From assembly GCA_003157595.1 (NCBI GenBank), contig PMKB01000116.1, positions 1 to 7,121 on the forward strand: a stretch of DNA of 7,121 nucleotides. The letters run 5' to 3'. A model generated the notes under the pieces. It saw only the letters and a program-made list of their open reading frames with translations, ran no database searches and was not told the origin of the DNA. Positions 1-4,940 of the stretch are shown here, piece by piece; the first letter of the stretch is position 1, and each line of letters opens with the position of its first letter. A program made the position numbers and the translations under genes. The DNA comes from Solirubrobacterales bacterium. GTDB taxonomy: Bacteria; Actinomycetota; Thermoleophilia; Solirubrobacterales; Solirubrobacteraceae.

Positions 1-869
1 TGTTCGAGCGATTTACAGAGCGAGCCAGGCAAGTGGTCGTTCTCGCGCAGGAAGAGGCGCGGACGCTCAAGCACAACTACATCGGCACCGAGCACATCCT
101 GCTCGGGCTCCTCCGCGAGGAGAAAGGCGTGGCCGCCCGCGTGCTCGACGGCCTTGAGGTGTCGGTGGAAGAGGTGCGCGCCGCCGTCGTGCGCATCGTG
201 GGCTCCGGCGAGGAGTCGCCGCAGGGCCAGATCCCGTTCACGCCGCGCGCCAAGAAGGTCCTCGAGCTGGCGCTGCGCGAGGCACTGTCGCTCGGGCACA
301 ACTACATCGGCACCGAGCACATCCTGCTCGGGCTGGTGCGTGAGAACGAGGGTGTGGCGGCGCGCATCCTGCTCGACTTCGACGCCGACTCCGAGAAGAT
401 CCGCAACGAGGTGATCCGCATGCTGTCCGGCCCCAGCGGCCGGGCAGCATGCGGACCGGCCGGCGAGAGCGCCTGGGACGAGACCTGGCAGCCGTCGCTG
501 CGATGGGACGAGGCCCGCGTCGTCTGGGAGCCCGACGGCGAGCTTGAGGTTCCGCTACGGCTCGAGCGCCGGGCGGTCGCGCTGCTTGACGAATCGGAGG
601 TCTGGCGAGCTGAGCCGCTGGCGGCGGTGGGTCACGAGATCCGAGGCGGTGTGCTGCGAATCACGGGGGCGTCGCTGCTCGAGACGATCGATCCCAATGA
701 GCTGCGCCGCGTACTCGACGACGCGGTCCGCCAGGCGCACGATGCGGCCGCCCAGTCTCGCAGCCGCGAGGCCGTGCTCGCACAGGCGTTCCTGGCGCGC
801 CTGCGCGAGAGCCCTGAGCAGCCGCGGCAGCCCGAGCAGCCCGGGGCGCCCGAGCAGCCCGAGGCGTAG
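1..869 (+). CDS. Stand-alone ClpC-type N-domain protein (two Clp_N repeats) with an unrecognised C-terminal region; no AAA+ ATPase
   Basis: Bases 1-2 (TG) look like the last two bases of a start codon, because the frame reads on as FERFTERARQVVVLAQEE, the classic ClpC beginning. The GTG at 33 is therefore internal. With that start the protein has 289 residues. Residues 1 to about 148 are a near-consensus ClpC N-domain with two Clp_N repeats, each carrying HNYIGTEHILLGL (from residues 25 and 100) and joined by the linker IPFTPRAKKVLEL. In ClpC this domain binds adaptors and, in Bacillus, phosphoarginine through glutamates matching E31 and E106 here; both are kept. After LSGPSGR the sequence departs from ClpC: no Walker A or B, arginine finger or ClpP loop follows in any frame. 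Residues 149-250 are rich in Trp and acidic residues and unrecognised. A helical stretch (about 228-270) and a Pro/Gln/Glu tail with three PEQP units follow. By inference it could be an adaptor, decoy or regulator of ClpC. The N-domain call is firm; the function is unknown. Confidence 0.9.
   Translation, partial: FERFTERARQVVVLAQEEARTLKHNYIGTEHILLGLLREEKGVAARVLDGLEVSVEEVRAAVVRIVGSGEESPQGQIPFTPRAKKVLELALREALSLGHNYIGTEHILLGLVRENEGVAARILLDFDADSEKIRNEVIRMLSGPSGRAACGPAGESAWDETWQPSLRWDEARVVWEPDGELEVPLRLERRAVALLDESEVWRAEPLAAVGHEIRGGVLRITGASLLETIDPNELRRVLDDAVRQAHDAAAQSRSREAVLAQAFLARLRESPEQPRQPEQPGAPEQPEA
71..334 (+). repeat. 39-bp exact direct repeat encoding the two GTEH helices of Clp_N
   Basis: Bases 71-109 and 296-334 are identical over 39 bp and lie 225 bp (75 codons) apart. 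They encode HNYIGTEHILLGL, the core of each Clp_N repeat. Protein-level identity of the two cores is usual in actinobacterial ClpC. Identity at every synonymous position is more than the protein requires and may reflect strong codon bias or gene conversion. Confidence 0.9.
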
Positions 870-871
870 CA

Positions 872-919
872 GGCCGCGGGCTGCGCGCGGCCCAGGCGCG
901 GTTGCGTGTCGCAACCGCG
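872..919. terminator. Two adjacent GC-rich hairpins between convergent genes
   Basis: Arms 872-878 (GGCCGCG) and 886-892 (CGCGGCC) form a 7-bp stem with a 7-nt loop. Arms 897-906 (CGCGGTTGCG) and 910-919 form a perfect 10-bp stem with a 3-nt loop. The second starts 28 nt after the stop of the ClpC-N gene. Neither is followed by a T-run on either strand, so this is not a textbook intrinsic terminator, although such stems commonly end transcripts in high-GC actinobacteria. The symmetry means they could act in both directions. The rest of 870-1047 shows no gene. Confidence 0.5.
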
Positions 920-988
920 AGCGGCACCGGCGCGCCTGCGGAGCCGTTACGCGTTTGGCTCGGCCGAGAACCCCGGCACCAGCAAGCG

Positions 989-1014
989 CCACCGGCTCAC
1001 CGAAGCCGTGGTGG
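989..1014 (-). terminator. Possible hairpin downstream of the methyltransferase gene
   Basis: Bases 989-997 pair with 1004-1014 as a 5-bp plus a 4-bp stem, with a two-base bulge at 1009-1010 and a 6-nt loop. It lies about 35 nt beyond the methyltransferase stop on the minus strand. There is no T-run, and imperfect stems of this size are common by chance in such GC-rich DNA. Confidence 0.25.
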
Positions 1015-1047
1015 AGGTCGGGCACCTCGAGCGTCGTACGTGAGCGG

Positions 1048-1866
1048 TCACGGCGACACGGGCTTGCGGCCGCTGACCGCGACGAGGTGCAGTGACTGGC
1101 TGCGCGCCAGCGTTCGTACCCACTCGGCGAAAGCGTCGCCCGCCGCCGCGCGCTCGGCCTCGTCGATCATGCCGTCGGCGACGAGCTGGTGTCCTCTGGT
1201 CGCGATGACGCCCGGCCACAACGCCATCCGCGTTTCGAAGTCGGCGTCGCCGCGCACCGCCTGCTCAACCTCCAGGGTGGCGTTCACCTCGACGAGGCCG
1301 AGCCCGGTCATCATCGCCGCGAGATGGTCGGCGATCTCATTATCCATGCCGGCGTCGGCGCGCCAGGCCAGAAAGGCGTCGTAGAAGCGGCGGAACTGCT
1401 CCGGCGGCTCCGGCATCCAGCGGGCCCGGGTGTGACTGTAGTCGAGCACGATGATCTGCCCGTCGGGCTTCGCCGCGGCGACCATGCTTGCAAGCGCCGC
1501 GAGCGGGTCTGCGAGCCACTGCAGCAAGCGCGCTGCCGTGACGACGTCGAACTCGTCGCGGTACTGATGCCTGGTCACGTCGGCGATCTCGAACGCAAGG
1601 TTCTGCGGGCCGCCGTGGGTCGTCAGCGCCAGCGCGAGCAGCTCCTCGCTGATGTCGATGCCGACCACACGACCGTCCGCACCAACCGCTTCGGCGATGC
1701 CGCGCGTGATCGCGCCCGAGCCGCAGCCGACATCGAGTACCGACATCCCTGGCTGGAGCAGTTGCGCGAGGCGACGGTGATCGGCGCTCAGCGAGCGCGT
1801 GTCCAGAAAACGCTCGCTGCCGGTCGGCATCGTGGCTCGATGCTCGGCTGCCTCGTTAGAAGTCAT
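1048..1866 (-). CDS. Class I SAM-dependent methyltransferase, substrate unknown
   Basis: The 272-residue protein has a Rossmann-like methyltransferase core. Motif I is VLDVGCGSG (residues 43-51), the glycine-rich SAM loop. D71 in VVGIDIS is the acidic residue expected to hold the SAM ribose. D96 in EIADV is in the position that contacts the adenine, and FDVVTAARLLQWLADP (106-121) is the motif IV/post-strand-4 region. This matches small-molecule methyltransferases of the Methyltransf_11/25 type, broadly UbiE-like. The carboxy-terminal half (about 150-250), with several Trp and acidic residues, would form the substrate lid and gives no clue to the acceptor. No membrane segment or signal peptide is seen, so it should be cytoplasmic. 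The start is the first ATG of the frame; no convincing Shine-Dalgarno precedes it, and Met13 is an alternative start. It is transcribed alone, away from the molybdoenzyme operon and towards the ClpC-N gene. Confidence 0.9.
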   Translation of the reverse strand: MTSNEAAEHRATMPTGSERFLDTRSLSADHRRLAQLLQPGMSVLDVGCGSGAITRGIAEAVGADGRVVGIDISEELLALALTTHGGPQNLAFEIADVTRHQYRDEFDVVTAARLLQWLADPLAALASMVAAAKPDGQIIVLDYSHTRARWMPEPPEQFRRFYDAFLAWRADAGMDNEIADHLAAMMTGLGLVEVNATLEVEQAVRGDADFETRMALWPGVIATRGHQLVADGMIDEAERAAAGDAFAEWVRTLARSQSLHLVAVSGRKPVSP

Positions 1867-2025
1867 CTCGGTATGGCGCGGGTGAGGCTGGCGCCGGCGG
1901 ACGTGCCCCGGGAGTATTGAGAGGCGTCCAACCCATCATCACGCCCGCTGATCATCGCAGCCCGGCCTCATGCGGGCCGGGGCCGCCCGTGGTGTAGCGT
2001 CCATCGCTCTGGATCGGAGCAGCCG
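1867..2025. promoter_or_regulatory. Divergent intergenic region with a hairpin and a possible -10 element
   Basis: This stretch separates the methyltransferase (-) from the molybdoenzyme (+), so it should hold promoters for both. Arms 1961-1967 (CCCGGCC) and 1975-1981 (GGCCGGG) form a 7-bp stem with a 7-nt loop; it could be an operator. TAGCGT at 1995-2000, preceded by TG, fits the loose actinobacterial -10 pattern TANNNT and would give a leader of roughly 20 nt for the plus-strand gene. I see no convincing -35 box and no clear promoter for the methyltransferase. Confidence 0.3.
2016..2019 (+). promoter_or_regulatory. Shine-Dalgarno site of the molybdoenzyme gene
   Basis: GGAG lies six bases before the ATG at 2026. 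It supports that start, which gives the MTPLSRGF amino terminus typical of the family. Confidence 0.7.
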
Positions 2026-2631
2026 ATGACGCCCTTATCACGTGGCTTCCGCGGCCGCCCGCGCCGCGACATCGACCCCGCGCGAATACCGCCGGGACAG
2101 TATGCAGTCGACGACTTTCCCGTGCTCTCGGCCGGCCCGACGCCGCGGACGCCGACGGCCGACTGGAGCTTCACGGTCGACGGCGCGATCGATGCCGCGG
2201 CCTCCTGGCGCTGGGAGCAGTTCATGGCGCTCGAGTCCGAAACCTTCACCGTGGACATTCACTGTGTCACGAAGTGGTCGAAGCTCGCCACGAGCTGGAC
2301 CGGCGTCTCGATCGACACCCTGCTCGAGGGCGTCGAAACGTCGGCGGCGTACGTCACCGCCTGGAGCGACGGCGGCTACACGACCAACCTCCCGCTCGCC
2401 GACCTGACCGGCGGAAAGGCGTGGGTCGTGCACAGCTTCGACGGAACGCCGCTCGAGCCGGAGCACGGCGGGCCCGCGCGACTGCTGGTCCCGCACCTCT
2501 ACTTCTGGAAGAGCGCCAAGTGGGTGCGCGGACTCAGGCTGACGGTCGATGACGAGCCCGGCTTCTGGGAGGCCGCGGGCTACCACAACCGGGGCGACCC
2601 CTGGCAGGAGCAGCGCTACTGGAACGACTGA
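2026..2631 (+). CDS. Molybdopterin-dependent oxidoreductase, sulfite-oxidase fold, cytoplasmic
   Basis: The 201-residue protein matches small bacterial sulfite oxidase-like oxidoreductases, which consist of the Moco-binding domain alone. The opening (RGFRGRP, then PPGQY and DFPVLSAGPTPR at about 28-41) is characteristic of this group. C80 in DIHCVTKWSK is at the position of the cysteine that ligates molybdenum in the family. GGPARLLVP (148-156) followed by YFWKSAKWVRGL (159-170) is the conserved carboxy-terminal block around the pterin and substrate pocket. There is no heme or dimerisation domain. The amino terminus lacks the hydrophobic stretch of a Tat signal, although RR occurs at 13-14, so the enzyme should be cytoplasmic, unlike MsrP/YedY. 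The neighbouring flavoprotein gene overlaps or nearly overlaps its stop, which points to one operon and to electron exchange with NAD(P)H. The substrate is unknown: sulfite, an S-oxide or an N-oxide are all possible. Confidence 0.92.
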   Translation: MTPLSRGFRGRPRRDIDPARIPPGQYAVDDFPVLSAGPTPRTPTADWSFTVDGAIDAAASWRWEQFMALESETFTVDIHCVTKWSKLATSWTGVSIDTLLEGVETSAAYVTAWSDGGYTTNLPLADLTGGKAWVVHSFDGTPLEPEHGGPARLLVPHLYFWKSAKWVRGLRLTVDDEPGFWEAAGYHNRGDPWQEQRYWND

Positions 2632-3371
2632 CCGTCACGCGTGCGCCGATCGTCTGGCACACCGCAACCGTGCGCGAGATCGTGGTGGAGACCTCTCATG
2701 CCAGCACTATCGTGCTGGATGTTGAGGATTGGCCCGGTCACATCGCCGGCCAACACGTCGACGTGCGCCTGACCGCGCAGGACGGCTACCAGGCACAGCG
2801 CTCCTACTCGATCGCCTCAGCGCCCGAGGACTCCCGGTTCGCGCTCACCGTCGAGCGGATCGACGACGGCGAGGTATCGCCCTATCTGGTCGGCGAGCTG
2901 CGCGTTGGCGACACTTTCGAGGTGCGCGGGCCGATCGGCGGCCCGTTCAGCTGGCGCGTCGAGAGCGGCGGGCCGCTGCTGCTGGTCGGCGGCGGCTCGG
3001 GCCTGGTGCCGTTGATGGCGATGGCGCGCCACCACGCGGCGCGGCGCTCGGAGATCGACATGCGCCTGCTCGTCTCCGCCCGCAGTTGGGAGGATGTCCT
3101 CTACCACGAGGAGCTCTCGCGGCAGGTGCGCCGCGATGGTGTGGACGTACGGTTTACCCTGACGCGCGAGCAGCCGGCCGGCTGGGGCGGCTTCGCTCGC
3201 CGCATCGACGCCGAGATGCTCTCCGCCGTCGGGCCGAAGCCGTCGGCGAAACCCGCCATCTTCGTCTGCGGCCCGACGCCGTTTGTGGAACGCGCCGCCA
3301 ACCTGCTGGTCGAGCTCGGCCATCGGCCGCAGGCGATCCGCGCGGAGCGGTTCGGCCCGACCGGAAGCTGA
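2628..3371 (+). CDS. Ferredoxin-NADP reductase-like FAD/NAD(P)-binding oxidoreductase, probable CTG start
   Basis: This is a two-domain flavoprotein of the FNR superfamily. Numbered from the internal GTG at 2670, RSYS (44-47) is the FAD-binding motif RxYS, GGGSGLVPLM (107-116) is the NAD(P) pyrophosphate loop, and CGPTPF (200-205) is the nicotinamide-side CGP motif. It has no [2Fe-2S] domain, heme or membrane segment, so it should be a soluble single-flavin reductase. It lies directly behind the molybdoenzyme gene and most likely passes electrons between NAD(P)H and the Moco protein. The start is uncertain. GTG 2670 gives 233 residues but removes the first strand of the FAD barrel. The frame upstream reads TVTRAPIVWHTATV, like the beginning of family members, and no ATG, GTG or TTG lies between the preceding in-frame stop and 2670. 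CTG at 2628, overlapping the upstream TGA as CTGA, gives 247 residues and is my preferred start. The AGGAG at 2606-2610 is too distant to settle it. Confidence 0.88.
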   Translation: MTVTRAPIVWHTATVREIVVETSHASTIVLDVEDWPGHIAGQHVDVRLTAQDGYQAQRSYSIASAPEDSRFALTVERIDDGEVSPYLVGELRVGDTFEVRGPIGGPFSWRVESGGPLLLVGGGSGLVPLMAMARHHAARRSEIDMRLLVSARSWEDVLYHEELSRQVRRDGVDVRFTLTREQPAGWGGFARRIDAEMLSAVGPKPSAKPAIFVCGPTPFVERAANLLVELGHRPQAIRAERFGPTGS

Positions 3372-3435
3372 CGGCGGCTGTCGGGGCGCGGCGCTGCCGG
3401 ATCGATGCGGTCCCCACGCCGCTTCGGAATCGTGC

Positions 3436-3447
3436 AGGATTGGGGGC
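3436..3447 (+). promoter_or_regulatory. Ribosome binding region before the GT2 gene
   Basis: AGGA at 3436-3439 lies eight bases before the ATG at 3448, and GGGGG at 3442-3446 lies one base before it. Either could pair with the 16S rRNA tail, the second with a G-U wobble. The site favours ATG 3448 over in-frame codons further upstream, which would run into the flavoprotein gene. Confidence 0.5.
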
Positions 3448-4185
3448 ATGGCGGAAGCATCACCCAAGGTCGTCGTAGTCGTTCCGACGTTCAACGAGCG
3501 CCAAAACCTGCCCGTTCTCGTCGAGCGACTCGCCGGCCTGGAGCTGCCGAACCTCCACGTGCTGGTGGTGGACGACAACTCGCCCGACGGCACCGGTGCC
3601 CTCGCTGACAGGCTCGCCGCCAGCTCGCCGGGCACGGTCGGCGTGCTGCATCGCACCGAGAAGCGCGGACTTGGACGCGCCTACGTCGCCGGGATGACCC
3701 GTGCGGTGAACGAGGGCGCGGACATCGTGATCCAGATGGACGCCGACCTATCGCATCCGGTCGCCGTGGTCCCCGTCATGCTCGACGTTCTGGGATCGAG
3801 CGACGCCGCCGTCGTGATTGGCTCGCGCTACGTCGCGGGCGGATCGACGGCCGGGGACTGGCCGTGGTATCGCAAGGCCCTGTCGGTGTCGGCAAATCTC
3901 TACGTGAACGCGATCCTGCGGCTGCACGTGAAGGACGCCACCGCCGGCTTCAGGGCTTATCGGGCGACGACGCTGTCCGCGATCGACCTGCGCTCGATCG
4001 ACAGCAACGGCTATTCGTTCCACGTCGAGCTGACGTATCGCACCGTCCAGTGCGGTCTGGAGATCGTCGAAGTGCCGATCGGGTACGTGGAGCGGGTCAG
4101 CGGAGCGTCGAAGATGAGTCTCCGCGTGCAGATCGAGTCCGCGCTGACGCCGTGGAAGCTGTTGCTACACCGCAGGCGAGCCTGA
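3448..4185 (+). CDS. Polyprenol-phosphate mannose (or related sugar) synthase, GT2 family, DPM1-like
   Basis: The 245-residue protein is a GT-A fold family 2 glycosyltransferase close to dolichol-phosphate mannose synthase and actinobacterial Ppm1. It would transfer a hexose, probably mannose from GDP-mannose, to polyprenyl phosphate on the cytoplasmic membrane face. VVVPTFNERQNL (10-21) is the nucleotide-binding opening, DDNSPDGT (42-49) the second acidic motif, and DADLSHP (98-104) the metal-binding DxD site. GSRYVAGG (125-132), DATAGFRAY (163-171), NGYSFHVELTYR (187-198) and ERVSGASKM (215-223) are family signatures. It ends at HRRRA without the trans-membrane tail of some relatives, so it should be soluble or peripheral. 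A GtrA protein and a GT-C transferase lie next to it, as expected for a polyprenyl-phosphate-sugar pathway. The sugar cannot be told from sequence; glucose is an alternative. The true start is ATG 3448. Confidence 0.92.
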   Translation: MAEASPKVVVVVPTFNERQNLPVLVERLAGLELPNLHVLVVDDNSPDGTGALADRLAASSPGTVGVLHRTEKRGLGRAYVAGMTRAVNEGADIVIQMDADLSHPVAVVPVMLDVLGSSDAAVVIGSRYVAGGSTAGDWPWYRKALSVSANLYVNAILRLHVKDATAGFRAYRATTLSAIDLRSIDSNGYSFHVELTYRTVQCGLEIVEVPIGYVERVSGASKMSLRVQIESALTPWKLLLHRRRA

Positions 4186-4214
4186 CCGCAAGCGCGCCTG
4201 ACCGCAAGCGCGCC
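4180..4214 (+). repeat. 16-bp tandem duplication across the GT2 stop codon
   Basis: GCCTGACCGCAAGCGC occurs at 4180-4195 and again, directly adjoining, at 4196-4211, followed by GCC of a third copy. The first copy carries the gene's TGA stop (4183-4185). GCGCGC at 4192-4197 can pair with GCGCGC at 4208-4213 (10-nt loop), so the duplication also makes a weak hairpin between the convergent GT2 and GtrA genes. No other terminator is apparent in this 44-bp gap. Confidence 0.9.
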
Positions 4215-4229
4215 GAGGGCCGCGCCGCT

Positions 4230-4745
4230 CTAACGGTCCGCGAACGTCCAGAAACGATTCGCGATGAAACTGAACGGAGCCGCGATCGCGACGGCGAGGG
4301 CTTGGGCGAGGGTCTTGGAGTCCAGCGCCCCGGCGAACAGCTTCAGCAGCACAAGGTTGAGGCCGAGCGCGGCCAAGCTCACGATCAGGAACCGCGCGGC
4401 CTGCGGAGTCGCGCGTGCCTTGGTCGCCGCGAAGGTCCAGTGACGGTTGGCGACGAAGTTCACGCCGAACGCGACCAGGAACGCGAGCACCGCCGCGAGC
4501 AGATACGGGGCCTTCGCGGCGTTCAGCACGATCGTGTAGACGACCAGATTCACGACGTAGCCGACCGAGCCGACCACAGCGAAGCGAGCCATCTGGCCGA
4601 GGCCGTGCGAGGAAGAGAGCATGTGCCGAAGCTGTGGCCGCGCACGATCGGCCCGCACCGGGGCGTTCACGTCGCTCGCAGCCGCGCCGACTCGCACAAC
4701 GTCGACCGCGACCGCGACCGCGGGAGCGCTGGAGGTCTCGCTCAT
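4230..4745 (-). CDS. GtrA-family membrane protein, putative polyprenyl-phosphate-sugar flippase
   Basis: The 171-residue protein has four predicted membrane helices at about 53-75, 80-101, 117-138 and 146-163, the GtrA/DPMS-associated topology. Helices 2 and 4 both end in the family signature: NFVANRHWTF (96-105) and FIANRFWTF (160-168), showing the two-fold internal repeat of the fold. GtrA proteins are thought to move polyprenyl-phosphate-linked sugars across the membrane or to assist their use. It lies between a DPM1-like synthase and a GT-C transferase but on the opposite strand, so it has its own promoter. The first 50 residues are a low-complexity Ala/Val-rich extension longer than in a typical GtrA. 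Met42 and Met52 are alternative starts, but neither has a Shine-Dalgarno. The ATG at 4745 has GGGGG four bases upstream, so I keep it. Confidence 0.9.
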   Translation of the reverse strand: MSETSSAPAVAVAVDVVRVGAAASDVNAPVRADRARPQLRHMLSSSHGLGQMARFAVVGSVGYVVNLVVYTIVLNAAKAPYLLAAVLAFLVAFGVNFVANRHWTFAATKARATPQAARFLIVSLAALGLNLVLLKLFAGALDSKTLAQALAVAIAAPFSFIANRFWTFADR

Positions 4746-4760
4746 CTACCCCCAACTTAC
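4746..4760 (-). promoter_or_regulatory. Possible -10 element and G-run before the GtrA gene
   Basis: On the minus strand TAAGTT (4759-4754) is followed by GGGGG (4753-4749), TAG and the ATG. TAAGTT fits TANNNT. If it is a -10 box, transcription would begin about two bases before or at the start codon, giving an essentially leaderless message. Alternatively the G-run serves as a ribosome site. No -35 box is clear. Confidence 0.35.
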
Positions 4761-4940
4761 AGCCCCCACCAGCTCCGCGGCCGCAACGTCGACGGCCTCG
4801 ACGGCCTCGCTGTTCGGCGGACTGCCGTAGCGGGCCAGCCCCGGCCCAGCAGGTACGGTGTCGTCGCGGCCCGAAAACCTGCACCTGAAGGGCCGGATCC
4901 ATCGTGCTAGAGCGTCCCAACAACCACGCGTAGCCGACCC
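4761..4940. other. Divergent intergenic region between GtrA and GT-C genes
   Basis: No gene is seen. A 9-bp unit, CGACGGCCT, is repeated in tandem at 4790-4798 and 4799-4807. TACGGT at 4854-4859 fits an actinobacterial -10 box for the plus-strand GT-C gene and would give a leader of roughly 75 nt, but no -35 partner is visible. The GT-C start itself has no recognisable Shine-Dalgarno. Confidence 0.4.

Noticed and set aside
33..35. GTG as the start of the first gene
   Set aside because: The frame continues upstream to the window edge with the ClpC amino terminus FERFTERARQ, so the real start codon is cut by the window boundary.
959..968. Ten-base palindrome CTCGGCCGAG
   Set aside because: A single short perfect palindrome in a GC-rich gap with no partner or placement near a promoter; probably chance.
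420..1100. First gene as a frameshifted or decayed clpC
   Set aside because: No Walker A, Walker B or other AAA+ sequence appears in any frame downstream, and the frame stays open for about 140 coherent codons, so a simple frameshift does not explain it.
1189..1920. Long plus-strand reading frame opposite the methyltransferase
   Set aside because: It has no recognisable motif and is basic, Arg-rich and antisense to a gene with clear SAM-binding motifs. Long antisense frames are expected in GC-rich genes.
2026..2100. Twin-arginine signal on the molybdoenzyme
   Set aside because: An RR pair occurs, but no hydrophobic stretch or cleavage region follows; the sequence goes straight into the conserved PPGQY block.
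3372..3399. Hairpin right after the flavoprotein stop
   Set aside because: It is a 7-bp stem with one G-U pair, a 14-nt loop and no T-run. It is too weak to call a terminator in such GC-rich sequence.
3864..4910. Plus-strand frame of 348 codons running through GT2, GtrA and the intergenic gap
   Set aside because: It is charged and low in hydrophobic residues, crosses two well-supported genes in other frames, and has no family resemblance.
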